Below are positions 6,508-18,598 of a DNA stretch of 27,389 nt, one piece after another. The notes beneath the pieces are model-generated. The model saw only the letters and a list, made by a program, of their open reading frames with translations, was not told the DNA's origin and searched no databases. The DNA lies in assembly GCA_025996895.1 (NCBI GenBank), contig BNTW01000035.1, positions 1-27,389 of the forward strand. The letters run 5' to 3'. Position 1 is the stretch's first letter; each line of letters opens with the position of its first letter. The stretch comes from Bacteroidia bacterium. Lineage in GTDB: Bacteria > Bacteroidota > Bacteroidia > Bacteroidales > Azobacteroidaceae. A program made the translations under genes and the position numbers.

Positions 6508-9500
6508 ATGTCTTCAACAATCAACAAGAATCAAAGAGTTAATTTTGCTTCGATTAAAAATCCTTTTGCCTATCCGGATTTCCTCGAAGTGCAGATAAAG
6601 TCGTTCAAAGACTTTTTACAATTAGATACGTCTCACGAAAAGAGGCGAAACGAAGGTTTGTATAAGGTATTTGCGGAGAATTTTCCGATAGCCGATACGC
6701 GCAATAACTTCGTCCTCGAATTTTTGGACTATTTTGTCGATCCGCCCCGCTATACCATCGAAGAGTGTATCGAACGCGGCTTGACTTATAGTGTTCCACT
6801 CAAAGCGAAATTAAAATTGTATTGTACCGACCCCGATCATGAAGATTTTGATACGGTCGTTCAAGACGTGTATTTAGGGCCTATCCCCTACATGACCGAA
6901 AAAGGAACTTTTGTGATTAACGGTGCGGAACGTGTAGTCGTATCGCAATTACACCGTTCGCCGGGTGTGTTCTTCGGGCAAAGCCTGCACTCCAACGGCA
7001 CAAAACTTTATTCCGCGCGGATTATTCCTTTCAAAGGCTCATGGATCGAATTTGCGACCGATATTAATAATATCATGTATGCTTATATCGACCGTAAAAA
7101 GAAATTACCGGTAACTACACTTTTACGTGCTATCGGTTTTGAAAGCGATAAGGATATTTTGGAAATCTTTAATCTGGCGGAAGAAATTAAGGTTAATAAA
7201 ACGAACTTGCATAAATCCATCGGTCGCAAGCTGGCAGCCCGCGTATTGAAAACGTGGGTGGAAGATTTCGTTGATGAAGATACCGGCGAAGTGGTTTCTA
7301 TCGAAAGAAACGAAGTGCTGATCGACCGCGAAGTAGTGTTGGAATCGGGACATCTGGAAGCAATTTTGGAATCGGGGGCACACACGATCTTGTTGCACCG
7401 TGAAGACCAAAATCTCTCCGATTACGCGATCATTTACAATACGTTACAAAAAGACCCCAGCAACTCCGAACGTGACGCAGTGGTGTATATCTACCGGCAG
7501 TTGAGAAACGCCGATCCGGCCGACGACGCCAGTGCACGGGAAGTCATTCAAAATCTGTTCTTCTCCGAAAAACGCTACGATTTGGGAGAAGTGGGACGTT
7601 ACCGGATTAACAAAAAATTGAACTTGACGACATCAATTGACGTCAAAGTTTTGACAAAGGAAGATATTATCGAAATCATCAAATATTTAATCGAGTTGAT
7701 TAACTCGAAAGCGAATGTGGATGACATCGACCATTTAAGTAACCGTCGCGTACGTACGGTGGGCGAACAACTGTATAACCAATTCGGTATCGGTTTGGCT
7801 CGTATGGCACGGACAATACGCGAACGCATGAACGTACGCGATAATGAAGTATTTACGCCGATTGACCTGATCAACGCAAAAACGATTTCATCGGTAGTAA
7901 ATACATTCTTCGGCACCAATGCCTTGTCGCAATTCATGGATCAAACCAATCCGCTGGCGGAAATCACCCACAAACGCCGTATGTCGGCTCTGGGGCCGGG
8001 CGGCTTGTCGCGTGAACGTGCCGGTTTTGAGGTGCGCGACGTGCATTACACACACTACGGACGTTTGTGTCCGATTGAAACGCCGGAAGGCCCGAACATC
8101 GGGTTGATTTCGTCGCTTTGCGTATATGCAAAAATCAATGATTTAGGATTTATCGAAACGCCTTACCGCAAAGTGAACGACTCTGTGGTAGATTTATCTC
8201 CGGAAGGAATTACTTATCTGACAGCAGAAGAAGAAGAAAGCCGGATTATTGCACAAGGAAATGCACCGTTGAACGACGACGGTACATTTATCCGCAGTCG
8301 CGTAAAAGCGCGTCAAGATGCTGATTATCCTGTGGTTAGTCCTGATGAAGTGAATTTGATGGACGTTTCGCCCACGCAGATTGCTTCGATTGCCGCTTCG
8401 TTAATTCCGTTCCTCGAACACGACGATGCTAACCGCGCGTTGATGGGCTCGAACATGATGAGGCAGGCCGTTCCGTTGTTGATTCCCGAAGCACCTATCG
8501 TAGGCACAGGCTTGGAAGGCCAGCTTATTCGGGACTCACGTACGCAGATTACGGCCGAAGGCTCAGGCGAAGTGGTATTTGTCGATGCCGCGCGTATCGA
8601 CATCAAATACGACCGGACGGAAGAAGAAGAATTTGTCAGTTTCGACTCGGCAGTTAAAAGCTATATCATTCCGAAATTCCGGAAAACCAATCAAAACACA
8701 TCTATCGACTTGCGTCCGATTATCCGCAAAGGCGACTACGTCGTGAAAAACCAGATTCTGACCGAAGGTTACTCTACTGAAAACGGAGAATTGGCACTCG
8801 GTAAAAACCTGAAAGTGGCGTTTATGCCCTGGAAAGGATACAACTTTGAAGATGCTATCGTAATCAGCGAACGGGTCGTACGGGAAGATATTTTTACTTC
8901 TGTGCATGTCGATGAATATATTCTGGAAGTGCGCGAAACCAAGCGCGGTGTTGAAGAATTGACAAACGACATTCCGAACGTGAGCGAAGACGCTACGAAA
9001 GATTTGGACGAAAACGGTATCATTCGTTTGGGTGCGCGCGTAGAGCCAGGCGACATCTTGATTGGTAAAATTACGCCGAAAGGCGAATCCGACCCATCGC
9101 CCGAAGAAAAGTTGTTGCGCGCTATCTTCGGCGAAAAAGCCGGCGATGTGAAAGATGCCTCCTTAAAGGCTTCTCCGTCATTGCGTGGGGTGATTATCGG
9201 CAAAAACTTGTTCTCAAAAGCAGCGAAAAAGAACAAATCGCGCTTAAGCAATAAGGCTCGTCTTCCGCAATTGGACGAAGAGTATGAAACAAAAATGGCC
9301 GATTTGAAAGTGATTTTAGTAGATAAGCTCTACAAACTGATCGAAGGAAAAACCTCGCAAGGCGTGAAAGATTTCATGAACATCGAGTTAATCCCGAAAG
9401 GCTCTAAATTCACCAAAGAAGAATTAAGTAAAATCGACTATACGGCCGTACAAATAACAAAATGGACGACCGACCCGATTAAAAATTCCATGATTCGCGA

Positions 9501-10323
9501 AGTAATTGCCAATTACATGCGAAAATACAAAGAATTGGACGCCGAACTGCGCCGTCAGAAATTCGATTATACCATTGGCGACGAACTGCCCACCGGCATT
9601 GTACAAATGGCTAAAGTATATATCGCTAAAAAACGCAAATTGCAGGTCGGTGATAAAATGGCAGGCCGTCACGGAAACAAGGGTATCGTTTCGCGGATTG
9701 TGCGCGACGAAGATATGCCTTTCCTGGCCGATGGAACGCTGGTCGATATTGTATTAAACCCGTTGGGCGTGCCTTCGCGTATGAACTTGGGACAAATTTT
9801 TGAAACCGTTCTCGGCTGGTCGGGTAAAAAATTAGGCATGAAATTCGCTACGCCGATTTTCGACGGGGCTTCGCTCGACGATTTGAACGAATGGTCGGAT
9901 AAGGCCGGACTTCCGCGCTACGGTAAAACCTATCTGTACGACGGTGGGACAGGCGAACGTTTTGATCAACCGGCCACAGTGGGCATAATTTACATGTTGA
10001 AGTTAGGCCACATGGTCGATGACAAGATGCACGCACGTTCGATTGGGCCGTACTCACTGATTACGCAACAGCCGTTGGGCGGTAAAGCACAATTCGGCGG
10101 TCAGCGTTTCGGGGAAATGGAAGTCTGGGCGTTGGAAGCATTCGGAGCATCGTTTATCTTGCAAGAAGTATTAACTATCAAGTCGGACGATGTGATGGGA
10201 CGTGCCAAAGCGTACGAAGCGATTGTGAAAGGCGACCCAATGCCTATTCCGAGTATTCCCGAATCATTGAATGTATTGCTGCATGAAATTAGAGGTTTGG
10301 CTTTAAACATTACGTTAGAATAG
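6508..10323 (+). CDS. rpoB: DNA-directed RNA polymerase subunit beta
   Basis: A 1271-residue beta subunit, the usual size for this phylum. The rifampicin pocket reads [21 protein letters not shown]478, H488 and S493 correspond to E. coli D516, H526 and S531 and are the wild-type residues, so no resistance change is seen there. [16 protein letters not shown] follows, and [12 protein letters not shown] (about 1048-1059) lies near the active centre. With beta' it forms the catalytic core that makes all cellular RNA. rpoC starts 9 nt downstream. The start ATG at 6508 gives the expected N-terminus (a short basic stretch, then [17 protein letters not shown]). Confidence 0.99.
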   Translation: MSSTINKNQRVNFASIKNPFAYPDFLEVQIKSFKDFLQLDTSHEKRRNEGLYKVFAENFPIADTRNNFVLEFLDYFVDPPRYTIEECIERGLTYSVPLKAKLKLYCTDPDHEDFDTVVQDVYLGPIPYMTEKGTFVINGAERVVVSQLHRSPGVFFGQSLHSNGTKLYSARIIPFKGSWIEFATDINNIMYAYIDRKKKLPVTTLLRAIGFESDKDILEIFNLAEEIKVNKTNLHKSIGRKLAARVLKTWVEDFVDEDTGEVVSIERNEVLIDREVVLESGHLEAILESGAHTILLHREDQNLSDYAIIYNTLQKDPSNSERDAVVYIYRQLRNADPADDASAREVIQNLFFSEKRYDLGEVGRYRINKKLNLTTSIDVKVLTKEDIIEIIKYLIELINSKANVDDIDHLSNRRVRTVGEQLYNQFGIGLARMARTIRERMNVRDNEVFTPIDLINAKTISSVVNTFFGTNALSQFMDQTNPLAEITHKRRMSALGPGGLSRERAGFEVRDVHYTHYGRLCPIETPEGPNIGLISSLCVYAKINDLGFIETPYRKVNDSVVDLSPEGITYLTAEEEESRIIAQGNAPLNDDGTFIRSRVKARQDADYPVVSPDEVNLMDVSPTQIASIAASLIPFLEHDDANRALMGSNMMRQAVPLLIPEAPIVGTGLEGQLIRDSRTQITAEGSGEVVFVDAARIDIKYDRTEEEEFVSFDSAVKSYIIPKFRKTNQNTSIDLRPIIRKGDYVVKNQILTEGYSTENGELALGKNLKVAFMPWKGYNFEDAIVISERVVREDIFTSVHVDEYILEVRETKRGVEELTNDIPNVSEDATKDLDENGIIRLGARVEPGDILIGKITPKGESDPSPEEKLLRAIFGEKAGDVKDASLKASPSLRGVIIGKNLFSKAAKKNKSRLSNKARLPQLDEEYETKMADLKVILVDKLYKLIEGKTSQGVKDFMNIELIPKGSKFTKEELSKIDYTAVQITKWTTDPIKNSMIREVIANYMRKYKELDAELRRQKFDYTIGDELPTGIVQMAKVYIAKKRKLQVGDKMAGRHGNKGIVSRIVRDEDMPFLADGTLVDIVLNPLGVPSRMNLGQIFETVLGWSGKKLGMKFATPIFDGASLDDLNEWSDKAGLPRYGKTYLYDGGTGERFDQPATVGIIYMLKLGHMVDDKMHARSIGPYSLITQQPLGGKAQFGGQRFGEMEVWALEAFGASFILQEVLTIKSDDVMGRAKAYEAIVKGDPMPIPSIPESLNVLLHEIRGLALNITLE

Positions 10324-10332
10324 TTATAAATT

Positions 10333-13300
10333 ATGGCTTTTAGAAAAGAAAATAAAACGAGAAATAGTTTCTCCAAAATATCGATTGGATTGGCTTCTCC
10401 GGACGAAATTCTGGCTCAATCGAGTGGCGAAGTGTTGAAACCGGAAACAATCAATTACCGCACTTATAAACCGGAACGCGACGGTTTGTTCTGCGAACGC
10501 ATTTTTGGCCCTGTAAAGGACTATGAATGTCATTGCGGAAAATACAAACGCATTCGCTACAAAGGGATTGTCTGCGACCGTTGCGGAGTGGAAGTAACCG
10601 AAAAGAAAGTGCGCCGCGAACGTATGGGACACATTCACTTGGTTGTTCCGGTGGCGCATATCTGGTATTTCCGCTCGTTGCCGAACAAAATCGGCTACCT
10701 GCTCGGACTGCCGACAAAAAAATTAGATACGATTATTTATTACGAACGCTACGTGATTATCCAACCGGGTATCGTACCGGAGAGAGCGATTTATGATTTA
10801 CTTTCGGAAGAGGAATATCTCGAAATTCTCGATAATCTTCCCAAAGAAAACCAGCAGTTGGACGACACCGACCCGAATAAATTTATTGCCAAAATGGGCG
10901 CGGAAGCCATTTATGATCTGCTTGCTCGTTTGGATTTGGATGCACTTTCGTACGATCTGCGCCACAAAGCGGGCAATGATGCTTCGCAACAACGCAAAAA
11001 TGAAGCCCTGAAACGCTTGCAAGTGGTGGAATCGTTTCGTATGTCGAAAGGCAAAAATCGTCCCGAGTGGATGATTGTGCAAGTCGTGCCGGTCATTCCG
11101 CCCGAACTGCGTCCGTTAGTTCCTTTGGACGGCGGTCGTTTTGCGACTTCCGACTTGAACGATTTGTATCGCCGGGTAATTATCCGCAACAACCGTCTGA
11201 AACGACTGATTGATATTAAAGCCCCCGAAGTGATTTTGCGTAACGAAAAACGCATGCTTCAGGAGTCGGTGGATTCTCTCTTCGACAACTCACGCAAATC
11301 AAGTGCAGTGAAGACAGACGCTAACCGTCCGTTGAAATCGTTGTCCGATAGTTTGAAAGGAAAACAAGGACGTTTCCGTCAAAATTTGTTGGGAAAACGT
11401 GTCGATTATTCTGCTCGTTCGGTAATCGTCGTTGGCCCTGAATTGAAAATGCACGAATGTGGTATTCCAAAAAATATGGCTGCCGAACTATATAAACCGT
11501 TCATTATCCGCAAATTGATTGATCGCGGAATTGTGAAAACGGTGAAATCGGCAAAGAAAATCGTCGATAGAAAAGAGCCTGTTGTTTGGGATATTCTCGA
11601 ATATACGATGAAGGGACACCCTGTATTGCTAAACCGTGCTCCGACTTTGCACCGTTTGGGTATTCAGGCTTTCCAACCGAAACTGATTGAAGGAAAAGCC
11701 ATTCAATTACACCCGCTTTCTTGTACGGCTTTCAATGCCGACTTCGACGGCGATCAGATGGCTGTCCATCTTCCGTTAGGAAATGAAGCCATTTTGGAAG
11801 CGCAAATGTTGATGTTGGCTTCACACAATATTTTAAACCCAGCCAACGGCGCACCGATCACCGTTCCCTCGCAAGACATGGTGTTGGGATTGTTCTACAT
11901 CACCAAATTGCGCAAAGGAGCGAAAGGTGAAGGCCTGAATTTCTACGGCCCCGAAGAAGCGATAATCGCTTACAACGAAGGGAAAGTGGATATTCATGCA
12001 CCGGTGAAAGTGCTGGTCGATGATGTGGATAAAAACGGAAATCCGATTACACACAGCCTCGAAACATCAGTCGGCCGTGTCATGGTCAATGAATATGTGC
12101 CGAAAGAAGTCGGATATGTCAATGAAGAATTATCTAAAAAATCGTTGCGCGACATTATCGGTAAAGTCATAAAAATTTGCGGAGTGGCGCGTACCGCTCA
12201 TTTCTTGGACGACATCAAGAATTTGGGTTATATCATGGCCTTCAAAGGCGGTTTGTCGTTCAATTTGGACGATGTGATTATTCCCGAAGAAAAAGAAGTG
12301 TTGGTGCAGGAAGGTTACGACGAAGTCGAACAAATCATGAATAACTACAATATGGGGTTAATTACCTATAATGAACGTTATAACCAGATTATCGATACTT
12401 GGACGCACGTCAATTCGCGTCTGTCGGATATTTTGATGAAACGCCTGCGTGAAGACGACCAAGGTTTCAATTCCGTATTTATGATGTTGGAATCGGGCGC
12501 ACGTGGTAGTAAGGAACAAATTCGTCAGTTGTCAGGTATGCGTGGTTTGATGGCCAAACCGCAGAAATCCGGTGCAGAAGGAGGTCAAATCATTGAAAAC
12601 CCGATTTTGTCGAACTTTAAAGAAGGCTTGTCGGTGTTGGAATACTTTATTTCGACTCACGGTGCGCGTAAAGGGTTGGCGGATACGGCTTTGAAGACGG
12701 CCGACGCGGGTTATCTGACACGCCGTCTGGTCGATGTTTCGCACGATGTGATTATTAACGAAGAAGACTGCGGAACGTTGCGCGGATTGGTAGCTACCGA
12801 ACTGAAAAACAACGAAGAAGTGGTCGCTACACTTTACGAACGCATTCTGGGACGTGTTTCCGTACATGATATTCACCACCCGATTACCGGCGAACTCATT
12901 GTCGCTTCGGGAGAAGAAATCACGGAAGACAAAGCGGAACAAATTCAAAATTCGCCCATTGAGCGCGTAGAAATTCGTTCGGTATTAACTTGCGAATCGA
13001 AAAAAGGTGTTTGTGCGAAATGTTACGGCCGTAACTTGGCAACCGGACGTATGGTACAGAAAGGGGAAGCCGTGGGGGTAATCGCTGCTCAATCCATCGG
13101 CGAGCCGGGAACACAGCTGACGTTGCGTACTTTCCACGTCGGTGGTATCGCGTCGAACATTGCGACCGAAAACAATATCGCTTCCAAATACGACGGTATC
13201 CTCGAAATGGACGAATTGCGTACGGTGGAAACGACCGACGAAGCCGGCAAAACGCAACAGATTGTTATCAGCCGTCTGTCAGAACTTCGTATCATTGATG

Positions 13301-14631
13301 TCAATACCGGTATTATTTTAGCTTCACACAACATTCCTTACGCGGCCAAGCTGTTTTTCAAGAGTGGAGATACGGTGAAAAAAGGCGAAGTGATTTTGGA
13401 ATGGGACCCGTTCAATGCGGTAATCGTATCGGAAGTTCCGGGAAAATTACAGTTTGAAAACGTAATCGAAAACGTTACTTACAAAAACGAATACGACGAA
13501 CAAACCGGTTTAAAAGAAAAGATTATCATTGAGTCGCGCGACAAAACCAAAGTTCCGGTGGCTCATATCATTGATAAAGACGGAACGATTTTAAAAACGT
13601 ATAACTTGCCTTTAGGTGCTCACGTCGTCAAAGAAGAGGGCGATAAAGTGAAGTTAGGCGAAGTGCTGGTGAAAATTCCGCGTGCGGTTGGTAAGGCCGG
13701 TGACATCACCGGTGGTCTTCCGCGTGTAACCGAATTGTTTGAAGCACGCAATCCGTCCAATCCGGCAGTCGTTTCCGAAATCGACGGAGAAATATCGTTC
13801 GGTAAAGTGAAACGAGGTAATCGTGAAGTAATCGTAACTTCCAAAACGGGCGAATATAAGACTTATCTGATTTCGTTGTCGAAACAAATATTAGTACAGG
13901 AAAACGACTATGTACGTGCCGGTACGCCACTTTCAGACGGTGCGATTACACCTTCCGATATTCTGGCAATCAATGGGCCGACAGCCGTTCAGGAATATAT
14001 TGTGAATGAAGTACAAGACGTATATCGTCTGCAAGGCGTGAAAATCAATGACAAGCACTTTGAAGTCATTGTACGTCAAATGATGCGAAAAGTTGAAATC
14101 GTTGAGCCGGGCGACACCCGCTTCCTCGAACAGCAATTGGTTGATAAGCACGAAGTGATGGAAGAAAACGACCGTATTTGGAGTAAAAAGGTCGTGCTTG
14201 AAGCGGGCGATTCTCCCAATCTGAAACCCGGACAAATCGTTACGGCACGCAAACTCCGCGACGAAAATTCGGCTTTGAAACGCCGCGACTTGAAATTAGT
14301 GGAAACACGCGACGCTATTCCGGCAACGGCTAACCAAGTCTTGCAGGGTATCACGCGCGCAGCTTTGCAGACCACCAGCTTCATGTCGGCCGCTTCGTTC
14401 CAAGAAACCACAAAAGTGCTGAATGAAGCCGCTATCAACGCGAAAGTCGATAAACTGGAAGGCATGAAAGAAAACGTAATTTGCGGACACCTCATTCCGG
14501 CCGGTACAGGCTTGAAAGAATACGACAAATTGGTTGTCGGCAGCAAAGATGATTTTGAACGCGCGCAAGCTGCTTCCGGCCGTACTCGCACATTCGCGAC
14601 AATGGAATTGGAAGAAGAAGAAGAAGTGTAA
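10333..14631 (+). CDS. rpoC: DNA-directed RNA polymerase subunit beta'
   Basis: A 1432-residue beta' subunit. The catalytic magnesium site NADFDGD occupies residues 468-474, with D470, D472 and D474 as ligands. The first zinc site is C66, C68, C81 and C84; the second is C813, C887, C894 and C897. The C-terminus is very acidic (ELEEEEEV). It is the last gene of the operon, 9 nt after rpoB, and a strong terminator follows. Sequence and length are as expected, with no sign of an insertion or intein. Confidence 0.99.
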   Translation: MAFRKENKTRNSFSKISIGLASPDEILAQSSGEVLKPETINYRTYKPERDGLFCERIFGPVKDYECHCGKYKRIRYKGIVCDRCGVEVTEKKVRRERMGHIHLVVPVAHIWYFRSLPNKIGYLLGLPTKKLDTIIYYERYVIIQPGIVPERAIYDLLSEEEYLEILDNLPKENQQLDDTDPNKFIAKMGAEAIYDLLARLDLDALSYDLRHKAGNDASQQRKNEALKRLQVVESFRMSKGKNRPEWMIVQVVPVIPPELRPLVPLDGGRFATSDLNDLYRRVIIRNNRLKRLIDIKAPEVILRNEKRMLQESVDSLFDNSRKSSAVKTDANRPLKSLSDSLKGKQGRFRQNLLGKRVDYSARSVIVVGPELKMHECGIPKNMAAELYKPFIIRKLIDRGIVKTVKSAKKIVDRKEPVVWDILEYTMKGHPVLLNRAPTLHRLGIQAFQPKLIEGKAIQLHPLSCTAFNADFDGDQMAVHLPLGNEAILEAQMLMLASHNILNPANGAPITVPSQDMVLGLFYITKLRKGAKGEGLNFYGPEEAIIAYNEGKVDIHAPVKVLVDDVDKNGNPITHSLETSVGRVMVNEYVPKEVGYVNEELSKKSLRDIIGKVIKICGVARTAHFLDDIKNLGYIMAFKGGLSFNLDDVIIPEEKEVLVQEGYDEVEQIMNNYNMGLITYNERYNQIIDTWTHVNSRLSDILMKRLREDDQGFNSVFMMLESGARGSKEQIRQLSGMRGLMAKPQKSGAEGGQIIENPILSNFKEGLSVLEYFISTHGARKGLADTALKTADAGYLTRRLVDVSHDVIINEEDCGTLRGLVATELKNNEEVVATLYERILGRVSVHDIHHPITGELIVASGEEITEDKAEQIQNSPIERVEIRSVLTCESKKGVCAKCYGRNLATGRMVQKGEAVGVIAAQSIGEPGTQLTLRTFHVGGIASNIATENNIASKYDGILEMDELRTVETTDEAGKTQQIVISRLSELRIIDVNTGIILASHNIPYAAKLFFKSGDTVKKGEVILEWDPFNAVIVSEVPGKLQFENVIENVTYKNEYDEQTGLKEKIIIESRDKTKVPVAHIIDKDGTILKTYNLPLGAHVVKEEGDKVKLGEVLVKIPRAVGKAGDITGGLPRVTELFEARNPSNPAVVSEIDGEISFGKVKRGNREVIVTSKTGEYKTYLISLSKQILVQENDYVRAGTPLSDGAITPSDILAINGPTAVQEYIVNEVQDVYRLQGVKINDKHFEVIVRQMMRKVEIVEPGDTRFLEQQLVDKHEVMEENDRIWSKKVVLEAGDSPNLKPGQIVTARKLRDENSALKRRDLKLVETRDAIPATANQVLQGITRAALQTTSFMSAASFQETTKVLNEAAINAKVDKLEGMKENVICGHLIPAGTGLKEYDKLVVGSKDDFERAQAASGRTRTFATMELEEEEEV

Positions 14632-14656
14632 ATCCGTAATAAATCACTAATTATGT

Positions 14657-14686
14657 AAGGGCAGGCCTTTGTGTCTGCCCTTTTTT
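14657..14686 (+). terminator. Intrinsic terminator after rpoC
   Basis: AAGGGCAG (14657-14664) pairs with CTGCCCTT (14675-14682), with an extra G-U pair inside, and six T run from 14681 to 14686. It ends the rplL-rpoB-rpoC transcript. Confidence 0.92.
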
Positions 14687-14687
14687 G

Positions 14688-14718
14688 TTTGCGAATTTAC
14701 AAATAAATCCTATCTTTG
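14688..14718 (+). promoter_or_regulatory. Promoter of the rhomboid gene
   Basis: TTTG (14688-14691), 19 nt, then TATCTTTG (14711-14718), an exact match to the Bacteroidota consensus. The -33 box starts two bases after the terminator's T-tract ends, so the two elements directly abut. Confidence 0.88.
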
Positions 14719-14740
14719 CAGTCTAAAACAGAATTAGATT

Positions 14741-15607
14741 ATGGCAAATTTCAGAGCAAATAGTTTTCCGCCAATTACGCAGTATCTTTTGATTATCAAT
14801 CTCGCCGTTTGGGGTCTGTGCAGTCTTTTTCCAAATTTAGTATCGATTATCGGACTTCACTATTTTCAAGCACACGGGTTTTATCTCTACCAATTATTCA
14901 CCTACATGTTCACTCATGAGGCTTTTACACACTTGTTTTTCAATATGTTCGCGCTATTTATGTTCGGCGGATTGGTAGAACAAGCAATGGGACCAAAACG
15001 GTATTTGACTTATTATTTACTGACCGGACTTGGTGCAGGAATTATCCAAATGTTGGTGTTTTATTTTCGATTACATTGGATTGCTAACAACGCAGGCTAC
15101 GATTTGCAGGAATTGTACAACTACGTTCCGGTAATGATTGGCGCATCGGGCGCAGTTTTCGGGCTGTTGCTGGCATTCGGTATGCTATTTCCGAATATGC
15201 CGATGTATTTCATGTTCATTCCTGTTCCCATTAAAGCCAAATACTTAGTCATCGGATACGGTGTAATTGAATTTTTCTTTGGCATTGCCAACCGTTCGGG
15301 CGACAATGTCGGACATTTTGCACACTTGGGCGGAATGTTGGTCGGTCTGATTATCATGCTTTATTGGAAAAAAGGCGGAAACGGTAACTTTTTCCGAAAT
15401 ATCGGAAATACTATTTCCGGCTGGTTTACAAAAAAACAAGATTTCTCGAAATCAACCTATCGTCGATCGGAAACGGATTATGAATATAATCAACGAAAAC
15501 ACGACGAGAATGAGGAAATCGACCGTATTCTGGATAAAATCAAGCAATCGGGCTACAATAGTCTGTCCGAAAATGAGAAAAAAACATTATTCAACGCGCG
15601 CCGGTAA
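14741..15607 (+). CDS. Rhomboid family intramembrane serine protease
   Basis: A 288-residue inner-membrane protein with six or so hydrophobic helices in residues 13-208. The rhomboid motifs are clear: HLFFN (H64, N68) for the oxyanion region, GASG with nucleophile S136, and AHLGG with H195 as the second half of the catalytic dyad. Rhomboids cut substrates within or near membrane helices. The last 80 residues are hydrophilic and charged, a cytoplasmic tail with no domain I recognise (YEYNQRKHDENEEIDRILDK). It has its own promoter and ends 3 nt before the next gene, which is also a membrane protein, so the two are one unit. The substrate is unknown. Confidence 0.93.
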   Translation: MANFRANSFPPITQYLLIINLAVWGLCSLFPNLVSIIGLHYFQAHGFYLYQLFTYMFTHEAFTHLFFNMFALFMFGGLVEQAMGPKRYLTYYLLTGLGAGIIQMLVFYFRLHWIANNAGYDLQELYNYVPVMIGASGAVFGLLLAFGMLFPNMPMYFMFIPVPIKAKYLVIGYGVIEFFFGIANRSGDNVGHFAHLGGMLVGLIIMLYWKKGGNGNFFRNIGNTISGWFTKKQDFSKSTYRRSETDYEYNQRKHDENEEIDRILDKIKQSGYNSLSENEKKTLFNARR

Positions 15608-15610
15608 TCA

Positions 15611-16720
15611 ATGAAAGCTTTCGGAAATTTTTTTGTACGAATATTCACCGTTTTGGCCGGCGTCGGGCTGGTATTCCTGCTGATTTCGTCTTTTTCCGAT
15701 ATGATTTCGCCGGAGAAAAACCGTTACATTCCCTATTTTGGGCTGTTTTTCCCTTTTATTTTCGGCTTTAACGTACTGATGTTCCTTTTCTGGATTGTCT
15801 GCCGGAAATGGAAACAGGTAATCCTGACCGGTATTATTTTTCTGATTTGTGCAAGTGCCATCCACACGTATTTTCCCTTAAACCGGAAAACAAAAGAAAT
15901 TCCGGAAGATTGTATCAAAATGTTGACTTACAACGTTATGCGTTTTCATCATTTACAAAAACACACCAAAGCACATCCTAATCCGATTTTGCAATATATT
16001 GTCGAACAGCATGCAGATATTATTTGTATGCAGGAATACGCAGCTTCTCCGGGTGGAAAAGATCATTTGACGGAACAGGACATTCGCGAAGCGTTGAAAG
16101 CGACGCCCTATTATCACATCGAAAAATTAAAAATCTCCACGCCCGGCCAAACGTTCGGCCTGGCGATTTTTTCCAAATATCCCATTCTTTCGACGCGGGC
16201 ATTGCCTATCGACAGTGAATATAACGGTGCATTCGTTGCCGAGCTAAACATCAAAGGCAAAAAAGTGATGTTAATCAACAATCATTTGGAATCGAACAAA
16301 ATCACCGAAGACGAGCGTTCGGAATACTACGATTTCACCAAAGATCCCGACACGCAAAAATTGGAAAATTTTACGCACATGATGTTTCAGCGATTGACGC
16401 CGGCGTTCCGGTTGCGCGCAAAACAGGCCGATATGATTGCCCAAATTATAAAGAAAAATACGATGCCCTACATTTTGGTTTGCGGGGATTTCAACGACAC
16501 GCCCATTTCTTACGCTCGCCGAACAATCAAGGGCAACCTGGTCGATTCATTTGTTGAAAGTGGGTTAGGCATGGGGACGACTTTCAATCGCCACCGTTTT
16601 TTGTTCCGAATCGACAATATTTTCCACAGCAAAAACATCAAAGCCTACAACTGCACCAAAGGAAACTTGCGCGATTCGGATCATTATCCGGTATCGACCT
16701 ATCTGCAATTTCGGGATTGA
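15611..16720 (+). CDS. Membrane-anchored endonuclease/exonuclease/phosphatase family protein
   Basis: A 369-residue protein. Three hydrophobic helices fill residues about 9-90. An EEP (DNase I-like) domain follows from about 101 to the end, probably on the outer face of the inner membrane. The motifs are TYNVM (N108), MQEY (E142), NNHLES (H225), GDFNDTP (D293, N295), RIDNIF (D335) and SDHYPV (D357, H358). In this superfamily they bind Mg and cut phosphodiesters in nucleic acids, phospholipid or phosphoinositide head groups. The substrate cannot be told from the sequence. The gene starts 3 nt after the rhomboid stop. From memory this pairing is frequent in Bacteroidales. Confidence 0.88.
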   Translation: MKAFGNFFVRIFTVLAGVGLVFLLISSFSDMISPEKNRYIPYFGLFFPFIFGFNVLMFLFWIVCRKWKQVILTGIIFLICASAIHTYFPLNRKTKEIPEDCIKMLTYNVMRFHHLQKHTKAHPNPILQYIVEQHADIICMQEYAASPGGKDHLTEQDIREALKATPYYHIEKLKISTPGQTFGLAIFSKYPILSTRALPIDSEYNGAFVAELNIKGKKVMLINNHLESNKITEDERSEYYDFTKDPDTQKLENFTHMMFQRLTPAFRLRAKQADMIAQIIKKNTMPYILVCGDFNDTPISYARRTIKGNLVDSFVESGLGMGTTFNRHRFLFRIDNIFHSKNIKAYNCTKGNLRDSDHYPVSTYLQFRD

Positions 16721-16802
16721 CATAGTTATTTCTTTCACTTCTTTTGTTGGTTTAATCAATTTATTTTCATAAATTTCGCCCGGAATTCTTAAATTTATAC
16801 TT

Positions 16803-18596
16803 ATGAACACTTTATTAAAATCGACATTGATGGTTGTTATGCTGTTGACCATAACTTCCGTAAAAGCGAGAGAAGTTACTATCAATACTTTTGAAGAATT
16901 AAAACCGGCTATCGAAGCAGCCGAGTGCTACGATATAATAATTGTTAGTGGCGAAATTTCTTCTACCGAAGCAATTACGATTGAACGGAGTATTCAAATT
17001 AAAGGTACAATGGATGCAAAAATAGTAAGCACCGGTGCGGGACGTATCTTTAATATTAATGTGCCGAACGGTTATGCGTATATTGAAAGCCTTACCCTTT
17101 TGAACGGAGTGGTCGAAGGCAATGGCGGTGCAGTAGTAGTCAATGCAGGTCAAGTTCTTTTTAATAAATGTACGTTATCAAACAACCAATGTAGCGGCGA
17201 TGGTGGTGCGGTTTATGGTGAAGGCGAAGTACAGATTGAATTTTACAATTGTATTCTCAAAGATAATCAAGCCGGAAACAATGGGGGTGCGATTTGCATG
17301 ATCAAAGGCGAGAGCGAAATTGGACCATTTTTATCTATGAAACATTGTGTCGTTTCATTAAATAAATCGGCCAATGGTGGCGGTGCTATGAGCTTGGAAA
17401 GTACTACGATGGGTGTAATGTTAGTCAGTACAATAGTTGATTCGAATATGAGTACTGAAGGGGCCGGTGGTATCCGTATTACCGGAGGATCATTTTCTTT
17501 TTACGCGCAGTCTTGTTCTTTCTCCCGAAATATGGCTTATGAAGCCGGTTTTATGACGATTGCCGGCGACGAGCCGAAGGCAATTACCTTTATCAATTCG
17601 ACGATTGGCAGGAATATGATAGCTAAAGACCCTGACGGGTGCTGTATAGGGAATATCAAAGCATCAGGGAAAGGCATGGACGGAACGGAGATTACGCTGG
17701 TGAATGTAACGATGGTTGAAAATTGGGTAGGAATAGGTAGTAGCGGTAGCAACGGTGCAGGTTGGGTTTTCTATGATTCCGGTTATGTTTTTCATGTATA
17801 TAATTCGATTATTGTCGGAAACGCTTCCCACTACGGCTATGCAGATGTTTCCTGTGTCGCCGAGCCGAAAGAATTTACTATACAAAATTCCGTAGTTGGC
17901 TGGGTGGATACTCAAAACGACGAAGTGCCTTATGTCATTCAGGATAATCCCGCTATTGAGGCTAAATCGGTTGTTCAGGAATATAATGCTCAAACTTGGG
18001 CAAATTGGACGGAGATTGATATGACCAATGGTGCGGGACTTTTTATGCAGGAAGGCGGCGCATACAGAGCTTCCAGTGGGAGTAAAGATATTCCGGCAAG
18101 GGGTTATTACTATTATACCTTTTTTGACGATGCATTAGCTACACGTCTGGGCGATCCTGCTTTATTATCCGAATGGGACAATAATGACGATATGCTCTTG
18201 AAGCCGCGAACAATCACCAACCGTACTATTTGGGCGGGTGCGTATCAAGGCAAAACGGAAAATAGCGAATTTGGTATCGACCCGAAAATTCCGGAATATT
18301 CTATACCTGTGTATGTAAAGGCTAATAATATAGATTGTAATGCTATTGACCCTGTTTTCTCCAGCAAGGATTATTCCGTACGACTGACGGATAATTACAT
18401 AGAAATTTATTCTTCTGTTAGTGAGGCCATTCAGCTTACATTATACGACCCGTTAGGAAAAATCCATTATGATCGATTTTTCCCAACAGAGCAAAGTATT
18501 CAGATTCCGAAAAGTCTTTTTCCGCAGGGTGTTTATTTGTTAACAATCGCTACGGGCGATAAGAAGCAACTTCAAACGATAAAAATCGTTTTGTAA
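16803..18596 (+). CDS. Secreted right-handed beta-helix protein with T9SS sorting domain
   Basis: A 597-residue surface protein. A signal peptide covers 1-22 (ending SVKA). Residues about 50-350 hold repeated beta-helix coils with a GGA motif: NGGAV at 107, DGGAV at 133, NGGAI at 160, GGGAM at 192 and AGGI at 221. These alternate with short Cys/Asn strands such as FNKCTLSNN and FYNCILKDN. The spacing resembles pectate-lyase-like and chlamydial Pmp-type repeats. A type A sorting domain closes the protein at about 521-597 (LTLYDPLGKIHY, FPQGVYLLTI, KIVL), so it should cross the outer membrane by T9SS. It may be an adhesin or glycan-binding protein; no catalytic residues can be named. It ends 2 nt from the convergent CoA-transferase stop. 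No firm promoter was found upstream. Confidence 0.85.
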   Translation: MNTLLKSTLMVVMLLTITSVKAREVTINTFEELKPAIEAAECYDIIIVSGEISSTEAITIERSIQIKGTMDAKIVSTGAGRIFNINVPNGYAYIESLTLLNGVVEGNGGAVVVNAGQVLFNKCTLSNNQCSGDGGAVYGEGEVQIEFYNCILKDNQAGNNGGAICMIKGESEIGPFLSMKHCVVSLNKSANGGGAMSLESTTMGVMLVSTIVDSNMSTEGAGGIRITGGSFSFYAQSCSFSRNMAYEAGFMTIAGDEPKAITFINSTIGRNMIAKDPDGCCIGNIKASGKGMDGTEITLVNVTMVENWVGIGSSGSNGAGWVFYDSGYVFHVYNSIIVGNASHYGYADVSCVAEPKEFTIQNSVVGWVDTQNDEVPYVIQDNPAIEAKSVVQEYNAQTWANWTEIDMTNGAGLFMQEGGAYRASSGSKDIPARGYYYYTFFDDALATRLGDPALLSEWDNNDDMLLKPRTITNRTIWAGAYQGKTENSEFGIDPKIPEYSIPVYVKANNIDCNAIDPVFSSKDYSVRLTDNYIEIYSSVSEAIQLTLYDPLGKIHYDRFFPTEQSIQIPKSLFPQGVYLLTIATGDKKQLQTIKIVL

Positions 18597-18598
18597 GA

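Noticed and set aside
8769..9251. A 160-codon minus-strand frame inside rpoB
   Set aside because: Low-complexity shadow of rpoB with no start signal and no promoter.
16770..16777. -7 box TAAATTTC before the beta-helix gene
   Set aside because: It lacks the final G and the nearest TTTG is 23 nt away, too far for the pattern seen elsewhere in the window.
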